Below, one piece after another: positions 15,480 through 24,205 of a DNA stretch of 64,000 bases (the stretch's first letter is position 1; each line of letters begins with the position of its first letter). Source of the stretch: Terriglobia bacterium (lineage in GTDB: Bacteria > Acidobacteriota > Terriglobia > Terriglobales > Acidobacteriaceae); NCBI GenBank assembly GCA_020073385.1, contig JAIQFH010000006.1, positions 1 through 64,000 on the forward strand, in the 5' to 3' direction. The notes under the pieces were generated by a model, which saw nothing but the letters and a program-made list of their open reading frames with translations, did no database searches and was not told the origin of the DNA. Made by a program: the position numbers and the translations under genes.

Positions 15480-17381
15480 CTACTCCGCCGACGGCGTTTC
15501 GGCGTGGTCGACGACGAGAATCTGGATGGGCTCGGTCTGTGATTCGAGTTTCAACCCGAGCTGTTCCTGAAGAGCTACCAGCAGCGGTGGCGCGTTGGGA
15601 CCCGGCGATTGCGTTCTGGCGGCTTGCTCGGCGTGCAGCTTCACGCGTTGACCCTCGCCAGGATCCGTCGTGCGTAATGTGACGAACTGCCGAACTCCTT
15701 CCCCGCCTTGCTCAAGCCGCTGGTCTTCCGCTGCGTCTGGCGTCCAGTGCAAGTCAAACGCATAGGTGCCCTTGAGGCCCGTCTTGTCGACGACGGCCTG
15801 CCCGAGATGTAGCGACAGTTGCTCGACGAGGAATTCGATGGGAGTTCCCGAAGCCGTCAACTCGCCTCGCTCCATGTGCATCATGTGCATTCCATCGGCT
15901 TTCTGGAGCTTGGGTCCGCCCTCGTCGACTACCAGATCGTAGGCGGGAACGGTTTGGGTTTGGGGATGCATGGCCAGTTTGAAGCGCTCGGACAACAGAG
16001 CTTTGAGCATGGCCTGATCGTCGAACTTCTTATGATCCGCAGTCTGCTGGTGCATTGCGGCCACGACGGAATCGTCGAGCTTGGCTTCGATATCGAACTT
16101 GGCTGAGTTCAACCAGTCCGGACCTCCGGAAATCTGGCTGTCCTGAACGTGGTAGGCCATCTGTATCAATCTCTGCAAGCTGACGCCTTCTGCCACAAAG
16201 CTTCCGTCTTTCAACGAGAGCTTCATTTTGGATCGAATCAATGTGTCGCCCGAGGATTGAGAGGGCTTAATGGAAACCGATGAATACACCGGCGAGGTCG
16301 CTGTCGCAGTGGTGAGCTGTGACTGCGCCCAACCAGGCGATGGATGCAACAGGCCAAAGGTGACGGGAACGGCTATAGCCAGAATTGCGGCTAGAGTCAG
16401 CAAGGCTTTCCGAGCAAAGTCCAACTTGAGCGAAATGCTGTCGTTCATGATGTGAACCATCCTTCTTTTAAGATCAGCGCCGGTGACACCCGACACACAG
16501 GGCAGCGGCGACCCCAGACAAAACTCACAGACTTTCAAAATACTTTCGGCGTAGATTTGGCGGTCCTTTCCGAGAGCGACCACCTCTTCGTCACAGGCGC
16601 GCTCGCGCTCGTCAATGAGGCGCGCTCCAAGCCACCAGACCAGCGGATAGAACCAGAAGACGGCTTCAACCAGCATGTGCAACGCGGCAAAGAGATTGTC
16701 GCGGCGTCTTACATGCCATACCTCATGGGCGAGGATGGCTTCGAGATGTTGGTCATCCAGGTGTTGGGAAATTCCTTCAGGCCAAACCAACACTGGGCGG
16801 GCAATGCCGAAGATTCCCGGCTCCAACGAGGTTCGCGAGAGCAACATCGCAAGCGGGCGCCGGATTCCTCCTATGTGCTCCATGCGGCGCAACATTTCAA
16901 CCTCTCGCCCGTCCTGCAAGGGCACTGCATGTTTTGTGGCAGCCGAAACCCGGCGCCAACGGGCACACCAAAGAACGAGGACTGCGAGGAATCCGGCCAG
17001 CCAGAGAGCGCCCATCGCCTGCGTCAGCTGCGGCAGAATTGACAGAGCAATGGAAGGAGCATGGGCCGGCGTAACGCGCAGACCAAGTTGGCTGAACGGT
17101 TGACTGATTTCCTCCATGGCGAAATAGACCTGAGGACGGACAGAGGGTGCGGCTGCGGGCTCGGGTGACAGCCGGCTTCCCATGCTGACCAACAAAGAAA
17201 ATGGAACCAGAAACTTGAGCGAAGCTGCCAGCCAGAGCCAGTGTCGCGCGCGCGCGTTGTGCTTGCGCAGAAGCAGGGTCAGCAAACCGGCGGCAATCGC
17301 GAAAATCGTTGACTGCCAGAGATGATTGGCAACGCCGGGAGCGATTGCGGCCCACAGGAAAGAAAAGTACTCGCCAGTCAT
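15480..17381 (-). CDS. M56 (BlaR1-type) membrane peptidase fused to a TIGR03435 domain
   Basis: This 633-residue protein has N-terminal membrane helices (about 8-37, 46-66, 123-140), an M56 metalloprotease domain with HEVWH at 219-223 and ERACDEEVV downstream, and a fourth helix (327-345). From about residue 366 to the end it is a TIGR03435 domain, an acidobacterial family of unknown role (SVSIKPS, FVAEGVSLQRLIQMAY, LLSERFKLAMHPQTQ, VVDKTGLKGTYAFDLHW). In BlaR1/MecR1 the C-terminus is a penicillin-binding sensor; here TIGR03435 takes that place and is presumably the extracytoplasmic sensor. It overlaps the BlaI-like repressor gene by four bases. Confidence 0.9.
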   Translation of the reverse strand: MTGEYFSFLWAAIAPGVANHLWQSTIFAIAAGLLTLLLRKHNARARHWLWLAASLKFLVPFSLLVSMGSRLSPEPAAAPSVRPQVYFAMEEISQPFSQLGLRVTPAHAPSIALSILPQLTQAMGALWLAGFLAVLVLWCARWRRVSAATKHAVPLQDGREVEMLRRMEHIGGIRRPLAMLLSRTSLEPGIFGIARPVLVWPEGISQHLDDQHLEAILAHEVWHVRRRDNLFAALHMLVEAVFWFYPLVWWLGARLIDERERACDEEVVALGKDRQIYAESILKVCEFCLGSPLPCVSGVTGADLKRRMVHIMNDSISLKLDFARKALLTLAAILAIAVPVTFGLLHPSPGWAQSQLTTATATSPVYSSVSIKPSQSSGDTLIRSKMKLSLKDGSFVAEGVSLQRLIQMAYHVQDSQISGGPDWLNSAKFDIEAKLDDSVVAAMHQQTADHKKFDDQAMLKALLSERFKLAMHPQTQTVPAYDLVVDEGGPKLQKADGMHMMHMERGELTASGTPIEFLVEQLSLHLGQAVVDKTGLKGTYAFDLHWTPDAAEDQRLEQGGEGVRQFVTLRTTDPGEGQRVKLHAEQAARTQSPGPNAPPLLVALQEQLGLKLESQTEPIQILVVDHAETPSAE

Positions 17382-17764
17382 GAGGAGTGCTCCTTCTTCT
17401 CAAGCTTGCGGAGAGTCTTTTCGGCTTCTTTTACGTCGGCCAAGGTGAGCCGTCCGGACTCGATGAGATGGGCCATCACCGGCTGGGTTCGCCCACCAAA
17501 TAACGCGAGCAGGTCGTCGATCAGCTTTCTCTGGGCGATGTCGCGGCTGACGGCGGCTTCGAAGATATGGAAGTTACCGACCTTCTTTACGCGGCGGACG
17601 GCCTTCTTACTTTCCAGGCGGTAAACCGTGGTCTGGATCGTGGTATAAGCTGGTCTCTTTTTCTCGGGGAAACTCTCCTGAATCTCACGGATTGAAGCGC
17701 TGCCGCGGGTCCACAGAGTTTCCATGATCTGGAGTTCCAGTTTGGTGAGTTTAGGGTCAGCCAT
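17378..17764 (-). CDS. BlaI/MecI/CopY-family repressor
   Basis: A 128-residue winged-helix repressor. LTKLELQIMETLW at the N-terminus, the recognition region RPAYTTIQTTVYRLESK and the dimerisation helices with DDLLALFGG match the Penicillinase_R family. The protein is probably cleaved or released when the adjacent M56 protease is activated. The ATG has AGGAG six bases upstream. A BlaI-like operator sits 28 bases upstream of the start, so the two-gene unit is probably autoregulated. No beta-lactamase or PBP gene is nearby; other targets would be elsewhere in the genome. Confidence 0.92.
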   Translation of the reverse strand: MADPKLTKLELQIMETLWTRGSASIREIQESFPEKKRPAYTTIQTTVYRLESKKAVRRVKKVGNFHIFEAAVSRDIAQRKLIDDLLALFGGRTQPVMAHLIESGRLTLADVKEAEKTLRKLEKKEHSS

Positions 17765-17791
17765 CTGATCTCCTATTGCTGTGTGCAGTAT

Positions 17792-17807
17792 TACTACATA
17801 TATAGTA
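17792..17807. promoter_or_regulatory. BlaI-type operator
   Basis: TACTACATATATAGTA, an almost perfect 16-bp palindrome (outer TACTA/TAGTA arms), matches the TACTACATATGTAGTA-like boxes bound by BlaI/MecI-family repressors. It lies just upstream of the repressor start. Confidence 0.75.
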
Positions 17808-17926
17808 GATGTCAAGAGCTTTTTCGCGAAATATTCATGGAAGGTTCGCCGCCCCCGGTGGGGCCCCTGGGTCCCTTGCGTGCTAGGATGCTTAGCCAGC
17901 GAGCGTTTGCACTCGCGCTAAATACT

Positions 17927-18373
17927 ATGAGCAAGCATCTGATTCAGACCAAGCAGGCGCCGGCGCCGCTAGGCGCCTATTCGCAGGGATGGCGGGCCGG
18001 AGATTTCATCTTTGTGACTGGGACGGGACCGATTGATCCGGCATCTGGAGAACTCGTCGGGAGTGATATTGAGCAGCAGACGGAGCGGACCATCGATAAT
18101 ATCGCCGCCATCCTCGCGGCTGACGGGGCTACGCTTCACGAAGTAGTCAAGGTGAACATTCACCTCAGCGATACCAGCCTGTTTGCGCGCTATAACGCCG
18201 TGTACGCGAAGCGCTTCACCAGGCCTTATCCGGTGCGCACTACAGTGGGGAGCGACCTGGGACATACCCCGGGGATGCTGATCGAGATCGACTGCATCGC
18301 CTATCTGAAAACGGAGAAGCCTGAGCGAGGGGCTGCGCGCAAGTCGAAGAAGAAAGCTAGCCGGCGCAAATAG
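17927..18373 (+). CDS. RidA/YjgF family enamine/imine deaminase
   Basis: A 148-residue protein starting at the ATG before SKHLIQTKQ. The RidA signature is clear: APAPLGAYSQG at the N-terminus, FVTGTGPIDPASG, QTERTIDNI and the substrate-binding Arg104 in PYPVRTTVG. RidA hydrolyses reactive 2-aminoacrylate and other enamine/imine products of PLP enzymes. A lysine-rich tail (RKSKKKASRRK) extends beyond the usual end. It is convergent with a PLP enzyme of the D-threonine aldolase/D-serine dehydratase group, a sensible partner. Confidence 0.9.
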   Translation: MSKHLIQTKQAPAPLGAYSQGWRAGDFIFVTGTGPIDPASGELVGSDIEQQTERTIDNIAAILAADGATLHEVVKVNIHLSDTSLFARYNAVYAKRFTRPYPVRTTVGSDLGHTPGMLIEIDCIAYLKTEKPERGAARKSKKKASRRK

Positions 18374-18382
18374 CATCCGGCG

Positions 18383-18425
18383 GCGCGAGCGGCATGGCTC
18401 ACTCGCGCGTCGAACTATTTTTCTA
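18383..18425. terminator. bidirectional terminator candidate
   Basis: GCGCGAG/CTCGCGC (18383-18389 with 18402-18408) is followed on the + strand by a T-rich run (TATTTTTCTATTC). It lies between the convergent ridA-like gene and the D-threonine aldolase-like gene and overlaps the latter's 3' end. Confidence 0.5.
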
Positions 18426-19632
18426 TTCTTCCAGCGATCGATTCCACAGTCGCTGCGCCGACAGCGACGTGGTCCAGAAGCGGTCCTTCGTGTCCGCGAG
18501 CGGAGACTCCTTCGACGGACTCGACCCGGCCGTTGCGCACGATCAGCGCCGCATCAAAATTGTTCACCGTGGGACAGACATGCCGGGGAAGCAGATAGAG
18601 AATTTCCCCCACCCGCGGCGATTTGGCGCCTTCGGTCACTGCAAGCGGCAGATGCTCCTCGCTCGGCGATAGCGGCGCAAGTTCCCCATGGCCGACTACA
18701 ACGCACGTGGGAACCCCGGCATCCGCCGAGACTGCCTTGTGTCCTGCGTCGCAGGTGATGATGCCATGATGAGGGCTGCTGACCACACGCGTCATGACGA
18801 GAGCGGCGGGTGCGTAACCGCACTGCGCTGGAAGCTGGGCTAGGCTGGTGGCGTCCTGATAGACCACCGTGCCGGGCGACAATCGGTGAAGGAAACTGGC
18901 GTTTTCGAATCCGGGATACGCGAGCGAGCATGGGAGGGTGGGCGTTCCCGCCGTGACGACCTCAGGCACGTGTACACCCCCTGCCTCGAGGTCGCGGACA
19001 AGACCCAATAGCTGATCGTATCCGGCATGCGCAGCTTTCGTTCGCTCGGGCTCGGCGACGGCGCCGAACTGGCCGTCGTAGTAATGCAATCCACAAAATT
19101 TCAGGCCCGATTGTGTAACGGCCTGCGCGAGTTCAATGACGCGTCGTCTGGAACTCTGCTCGATCCCGGTTCGGTTCATCCCCGGGTTAATGTCGAGAAA
19201 GACGCCGATATCCGCGCCCCGCCATTGACGCACTTGCGCTTCATTTTCGGCAAGCACGGAAATCCCGACGCGCGGGCATTGATTCTTGATCTCACGCACA
19301 CGATGCGCGTTGGCGCCCATTAAGGGGTAAGCGACTAGCACGTCGGTCGCTCCTGTCTGACAGGCTTGCAGAAGCTCAAGGCTGGTGGCGCATTTGAAGT
19401 AGCGCACGCCGCGATCGATCAGCATGCGTAGCGTGTAGTTCAGCTTGGCAGTCTTGATATGCGCGCGCCACCGGACGGCATGTCCGCCGAGCAGGTCGAG
19501 GGTACAACGAATGTTGGAGGCGATCACGTCGGGATAAAGCGCGAGCGCCGGCGTAAGCACGCGTTCGGGATCGGAGACACGATACCGTTCGTGCCAGGGG
19601 AACTCCTGCAACAGGAACTTGACGGCTGCCAT
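18415..19632 (-). CDS. D-threonine aldolase/D-serine dehydratase-like PLP enzyme
   Basis: This 405-residue fold-type III (alanine-racemase-like) enzyme has the PLP lysine K60 in RAHIKTAKL and FLDINPGMNRTGI, LHYYDGQ and AGTPT motifs typical of the DSD1/D-threonine aldolase group. A C-terminal metal site of the form H-x-C (LPRHVCPTVN) is present. These enzymes cleave D-3-hydroxyamino acids or deaminate D-serine, with the metal needed for activity; which substrate is used here cannot be decided by eye. It is divergent from an APC-family amino acid permease and convergent with ridA, suggesting a small amino acid catabolic locus. Confidence 0.85.
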   Translation of the reverse strand: MAAVKFLLQEFPWHERYRVSDPERVLTPALALYPDVIASNIRCTLDLLGGHAVRWRAHIKTAKLNYTLRMLIDRGVRYFKCATSLELLQACQTGATDVLVAYPLMGANAHRVREIKNQCPRVGISVLAENEAQVRQWRGADIGVFLDINPGMNRTGIEQSSRRRVIELAQAVTQSGLKFCGLHYYDGQFGAVAEPERTKAAHAGYDQLLGLVRDLEAGGVHVPEVVTAGTPTLPCSLAYPGFENASFLHRLSPGTVVYQDATSLAQLPAQCGYAPAALVMTRVVSSPHHGIITCDAGHKAVSADAGVPTCVVVGHGELAPLSPSEEHLPLAVTEGAKSPRVGEILYLLPRHVCPTVNNFDAALIVRNGRVESVEGVSARGHEGPLLDHVAVGAATVESIAGRIEK

Positions 19633-19760
19633 AGCGAAATGATGATAGCGCGGCGTAGCAAAAAGGAACTAGCTACTGCCAGTCGCCTGGCGACGGTACA
19701 ACATCGGGGCTTCGTGCGTTGACCTTGCCGGACGCCGATAGTAGGCTCTCTGAATCCTCA

Positions 19761-21173
19761 ATGGCGACCAATCCTCCTGTGCAATTTGAAAAATCTGAAC
19801 CGCCTCACACTCATTTGGTCCGCGGTCTCGGACTATGGGCCGCGATCGCGATTGTTATCGGTGACACCATCGGTACAGGCGTGTTTCTGGTGTCGAGCGA
19901 CATGGCTCGCTCTGTGGGATCAAGCGGCTTGGTGCTTGTGGCGTGGATTCTCGGCGGGCTTGTTGTTCTGCTGGGCGCCTTCTGTTACGCCGAGTTGGGG
20001 GCAGCTTTTCCGAAGGCGGGCGGCCCTTATGTCTACCTGGGCCGCGGGCTGGGACCTCTCTGGGGCTTCCTGTTCGGGTGGATGAGTTCGTTTCTGGACC
20101 GGCCCGTCGCCATGGCCGGGCTGGGGGCTGGCTTCATCCGATTCATGGGATTCTTTTTCCCAGCGGTAGACACGCCGCTTTTCACGGGCCGGATTTGGCA
20201 CCAGGAATTCACGTTCACAGCAGCGCAACCGCTGGCGGCGTTTGTGGTCGTGATGGTGACGGGGATCAACTATTTCAGCGTGAAGATGAGCGGCGCGATC
20301 CAGGTGTTGCTGACTTCGTTGAAAATAGGCACGATTGTGGTAATTGCGTTCGGGGGACTGTCGCTCGGCCATCAAGCTATAGCAGCAGTGCCGCACGCGA
20401 CGCCCATTGGCTGGGGCGTGATCCGTGCGCTGCTAACGGCTCTTGTTCCGGCGATGTGGGCGTTCAACGGATTCAACGATCTCGGCGATCTCGGGGAAGA
20501 GATCAAGCGTCCTGAAAAAAATATTCCAAGAGCCATCCTGCTAGGCCTGTTGATCGTCGGCGGACTCTATCTCGCGGTGAATGTTGCTTACTTTCACGTG
20601 CTGCCGTTTGCGGAAGTGGCTCGATCGCCGCACGTGGCGTCAGATGTGGTGCAGGGGTTTGCGGGCAGCCGCGGTGCGGCATGGCTCACGGTGGCGATGG
20701 CTGTCTCCGCGTTTGGGGCGTTGCACGTTGTGGTGCTGACGGGGGCAAGAATTCCGTATGCGATGGCCCGCGATGGAGTCTTTTTTCAGTTTGCGGAAAG
20801 GGTGCATCCTTCGTTCCGAACGCCAAGCGGGGCGCTGCTTTTCCTGGGAGTGGTAGCAACCTTGCTCGCGCTGACCGGAACATTTGAAGAGCTCTATTCG
20901 CTGTTCGTGTTCGCGGTCTGGATATTCTTTGCATTGACCGGCGTGGCATTGCTACGGCTCCGCCGCGTTGAACCGAATCTGGTTCGGCCTTACCGGGCGT
21001 GGGGCTATCCATTTACGCCGCTGATTTTTGTGTTGGCCGCGATCGCTTTAACGGTGAACTTGTGGATGGTGCGTCCGGTGCGATCGACGCTGGGTCTGGC
21101 GGTGATTCTGTTGGGGATCCCGTTCTTCTATCGGTGGCAGAAGGCTCGCGGAGGCGGGACTACGACTCTCTGA
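19761..21173 (+). CDS. APC-family amino acid permease
   Basis: A 470-residue protein with about 12 membrane helices. The first helix carries IVIGDTIGTGVFLVS, the glycine-rich substrate-binding break of APC transporters, and a loop carries GEEIKRPEKNIPRA, a hallmark of the family. It probably imports an amino acid by H+ symport or exchange. An upstream in-frame TTG exists, but the ATG before ATNPPVQ is preferred. Its divergent neighbour is the D-threonine aldolase-like enzyme, which may act on the imported substrate. Confidence 0.9.
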   Translation: MATNPPVQFEKSEPPHTHLVRGLGLWAAIAIVIGDTIGTGVFLVSSDMARSVGSSGLVLVAWILGGLVVLLGAFCYAELGAAFPKAGGPYVYLGRGLGPLWGFLFGWMSSFLDRPVAMAGLGAGFIRFMGFFFPAVDTPLFTGRIWHQEFTFTAAQPLAAFVVVMVTGINYFSVKMSGAIQVLLTSLKIGTIVVIAFGGLSLGHQAIAAVPHATPIGWGVIRALLTALVPAMWAFNGFNDLGDLGEEIKRPEKNIPRAILLGLLIVGGLYLAVNVAYFHVLPFAEVARSPHVASDVVQGFAGSRGAAWLTVAMAVSAFGALHVVVLTGARIPYAMARDGVFFQFAERVHPSFRTPSGALLFLGVVATLLALTGTFEELYSLFVFAVWIFFALTGVALLRLRRVEPNLVRPYRAWGYPFTPLIFVLAAIALTVNLWMVRPVRSTLGLAVILLGIPFFYRWQKARGGGTTTL

Positions 21174-21212
21174 GAGTCGCTAAGCCGCGCTCCGTCCCTC
21201 TGTGCGGACGTC

Positions 21213-21746
21213 TCAGTGCTTGCCATCTTGCAACGGGGTAGCGGGAACCAGACGGTCGAGCCAGTACTGCTTTTCCGTTGCCAACGCCGCGCGGTCGGCC
21301 GCGGTTGGGACCCGGTCGTAACCAACTCCAGCCTTGACCTGTACCACTTTGCGTGCGCTGCCTCGGGCAGAAATTAGATAAAACGTACTTTCGCCCTGAG
21401 ATGGGTTCTCGACGAAAATCACAATATCATTGTGCTTCTCTGCAGAGACCTCAAAGCCCCTGATGGTCTGGCCCATCTCGGCGAACTGCTTTATGGGAAC
21501 CTTCTGCTCATCGGGAGAAATCCCAAGGAGGTGAGAAATATGAGGCGGCAAGAAAGCGTCGTGCCCTTGCTCCAGAGTCTTGTTTACGGCCCGGGCCAAG
21601 CGCCGCTGGGAGCTCGGCGCGGACGGCCTCTGAGCATGGGCCGAAGAGAACGCGACGAAACCCAGAATGAGAATCGCAGTCAGCCTCGGCCATTTCGGCA
21701 CACTGCACGGCGGGGCGGATCGGAGTAGCGAAGGTGCGGCTTTCAT
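21213..21746 (-). CDS. hypothetical exported protein
   Basis: About 177 residues, with a signal-like hydrophobic stretch (LTAILILGFVAFSSAHA) after a basic N-terminus. The mature part is polar, with HISHLLGISPDEQKVPIKQF and VIFVENPSQGESTFYLIS. I know no family. Several in-frame ATGs occur upstream and the true start is uncertain; I chose the one nearest the signal peptide. It converges on the permease gene and stands alone. Confidence 0.6.
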   Translation of the reverse strand: MKAAPSLLRSAPPCSVPKWPRLTAILILGFVAFSSAHAQRPSAPSSQRRLARAVNKTLEQGHDAFLPPHISHLLGISPDEQKVPIKQFAEMGQTIRGFEVSAEKHNDIVIFVENPSQGESTFYLISARGSARKVVQVKAGVGYDRVPTAADRAALATEKQYWLDRLVPATPLQDGKH

Positions 21747-21875
21747 GGACAGCATCATAGCAGCCGCACGGATGCGCTTTCTCATCATGGTCAAGGAGCG
21801 GTCGAGACATCCCTGCCGAAACCACCTCTCCGACAGGAGTTTTGAGTTCAGCAAAAACAGCGATACATCGTCAGC

Positions 21876-23507
21876 CTACTTCTGCAAAATTGCCTGCTTC
21901 GCCTCCAGCAACTCAGGTCTCCCAGGTTTGTCGGCGCGATCACAAACCTTCAACATCTCGCGAAAGTACTTCTGACTCGTCTCTCGACTTCCGCTGAGTT
22001 GCGCCGAGTGCGCCGCTCCATACAGTGCGTGCAAGCGCCCCGGCTCCTTCTTCAGAGTCGCTTCGAATTGCTCCAGCGCCTGCGCAGGTTCATTCATTTC
22101 CAGCAGCATCTCGCCTAGTAGCTCGCGCGCCGGGGCCAGCGGACCAGGAGTCACCGCACTTTTCTCCGTCCCATCTTCCAACTCCGCAGCCGACTTCATC
22201 TGGCGTAGCGCTTCCGCCTTATTGCCCTCAGCAAGCGCAGCCCACGCCCGTACCGTAAGCTCCTGGATCTCTACCTGAAGCGCCCAGTAATTTTCGGCGG
22301 CCTTCAGAAGTCGCTCTCGGATCTGCTGCAACGCTGCCGCCGATTCTTGCGCTGTCGCTGCCTGCTTCAGCCGTGCACCGCCCAATCCGCGGGCGAACCA
22401 CGTCATTGCATCCGTATGGGGAAACGGTGTCTCGCGTACGGCGAGTTGCGCGGCTTGCTTCCAGTCTCGACGTTCCAGAGCGTACCGAGCCGGAATCGCA
22501 GCCATCGCAAAATATCCCACCGAAGGCCCACCGGCGCCGCCTATCACCGCCTTCGGGTCGAATCGTGATGCGATCTCCGGCAGTGAATCCACAATCCGCC
22601 GTGCCGCCTCGTCCTGCCCAGTTTGCAGGTACGCGTAAATTTCGTAGTCGCTCGAATGCAGTTCTTCTGCGGTCTGACCCTCGCGCCGCGCCGCCACTGC
22701 CGCTGCTACATTGCTGTCGATGGACTCTTGCCAGTAGCCCGTGCGTGTAAAAGTATGCGATGGCATATGCAGCGCATGCGGCGCATCGGGCGCAATTTCC
22801 GAGTAACGTCGTGCCGCCACCAGCGCTCGCCCCGCCAGCGCGGGCACGTCGTAGGTATGGATTATGTAATGTGCCAGCCCGGGATGCTCCGGCTCCTCCT
22901 CGAACAACTTCTCGAGAATCCCTCCCGCCTTCAGTCGCCCGGCGTAGGTCTTGTCCGCTGGATCTTCCGACGCCGTGATCGAGAGCGCATAGAAGATCTG
23001 CGCCTCATGGTCTTCCGGATATTTTGCCGCTACTTCCTGCATGGCGTCACGATAGGCGATCAGCCGGGCTCGCTGCGGCGTCTTCTCATAGTCGCTATAC
23101 AACGTGCCGACCGCCGCGACATACGCCCGTTCACGCTCGGTCTTGGCGCCCACCGTCTTGCCGCGCTCCGCGTTCTCCCGCCCTGCCTGGAGCTGGCTCT
23201 TGTCTTTCATTCCCGGAGCGAAAGGATTACTCCAATCACTCAGCGCGATTCCCCAGTACGCAATCCCGCACGTCGCGTCCTTCCCCAGCGCTGTATGGAA
23301 TCCGTCAATCGCACGGCTGAACTGGAATGAGTGCAACAAGGCTACCGCCCGGTTGAGTTCCTTCTGCGCCGCGTCGTTGCACGACGTGACAAAACGCACC
23401 GTTCCCAGCTTCTCGCCACTCCCATGCTGATGTTCCTGCGCCTCGCCACCCAAAGCCACAGTAGTGAGGATCACCAGAATTGTCGCGATGATTCTTCCTC
23501 TGACCAT
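21876..23507 (-). CDS. exported TPR-repeat protein
   Basis: A 543-residue product with a signal peptide (RIIATILVILTTVALGGEAQ) and many tetratricopeptide-like helices. Recognisable units are FSRAIDGFHTALGKDATCGIAYWG, EPAQALEQFEATLKKEPGRLHALYGAA-type repeats at the C-terminus, and a central DAPHALHMPSHTFTRTGYWQESI segment typical of acidobacterial TPR proteins. The mature N-terminus is His-rich (EHQHGSGEK). It probably acts as a periplasmic scaffold; partners are unknown. GGGGTGA just before the ATG supports this start over the longer upstream frame. Confidence 0.8.
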   Translation of the reverse strand: MVRGRIIATILVILTTVALGGEAQEHQHGSGEKLGTVRFVTSCNDAAQKELNRAVALLHSFQFSRAIDGFHTALGKDATCGIAYWGIALSDWSNPFAPGMKDKSQLQAGRENAERGKTVGAKTERERAYVAAVGTLYSDYEKTPQRARLIAYRDAMQEVAAKYPEDHEAQIFYALSITASEDPADKTYAGRLKAGGILEKLFEEEPEHPGLAHYIIHTYDVPALAGRALVAARRYSEIAPDAPHALHMPSHTFTRTGYWQESIDSNVAAAVAARREGQTAEELHSSDYEIYAYLQTGQDEAARRIVDSLPEIASRFDPKAVIGGAGGPSVGYFAMAAIPARYALERRDWKQAAQLAVRETPFPHTDAMTWFARGLGGARLKQAATAQESAAALQQIRERLLKAAENYWALQVEIQELTVRAWAALAEGNKAEALRQMKSAAELEDGTEKSAVTPGPLAPARELLGEMLLEMNEPAQALEQFEATLKKEPGRLHALYGAAHSAQLSGSRETSQKYFREMLKVCDRADKPGRPELLEAKQAILQK

Positions 23508-23631
23508 GTCACCCCTTAAGCCCCGAAGATTATAGGCGGTTTGACAAGTCTGCGGGAGACAGGTGAGACCCACCTGCTCGTGCACTTTGCGACATAGGAA
23601 TTTTGGCTTTCAATCGAGAAGAAATCACTGC

Positions 23632-24054
23632 TTACGTAAGGCTTTGACGGACGGCTCGTCTTGCCCGTTCCAGACGTCGTCGGTGATCGCAATAGGGCTG
23701 GGCGTAGATTCTGAAATCCTCGCGAGACAAGGTCTTTACAAGCTTCGGCACACCGTCCCACACAGCCTGTGCCTTCTCAAGAAGCTCACACGACTCGACC
23801 CCACACTCCGCGCACGAACGCAGTCCCTTCGTTCGGCAGCACCGCTGTGCCTTGCATCTGCTGCAGGTATGGAACAGCTGATCCTCCGGACCCTGGCAGC
23901 CTCCGCAATCGATGCTCGTGGCCGTTTCTTTTAGCCGGTAAATCCTCTTCCACGCCGCCGCGGTCCGTTTCTGATGCTCAATGCCTTTCGCTTTGCCACC
24001 GAAAGCCGGACAACTGCTGCACAATACTCCACACGCGGATATCATCCTGGCCAT
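23632..24054 (-). CDS. DUF3795 Cys-rich protein
   Basis: A 140-residue protein with ten or more cysteines in the DUF3795 pattern: CGVLCSSCPAF near the N-terminus, CGGCQG, CSRCKAQRCC, CAECGVESC, then AQPYCDHRRR at the C-terminus. These would bind one or two zinc ions. The family has no established function. It has no signal peptide and is a single-gene unit, divergent from the beta-helix lipoprotein gene. Confidence 0.85.
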   Translation of the reverse strand: MARMISACGVLCSSCPAFGGKAKGIEHQKRTAAAWKRIYRLKETATSIDCGGCQGPEDQLFHTCSRCKAQRCCRTKGLRSCAECGVESCELLEKAQAVWDGVPKLVKTLSREDFRIYAQPYCDHRRRLERARRAVRQSLT

Positions 24055-24205
24055 CGTCTCCCCCGCCGCAAACGCACCGCTCTCGGCTGAGACGATAGCC
24101 TTTTCCGATCACGTCCCGCTATGATCCCCGTCACTGTTCGTTTGGCCTCTCGGTGCTATCAAGTTCAGTCCCGCGGAAAGATATCCCCGTCCGGAGGCCA
24201 CTCCC

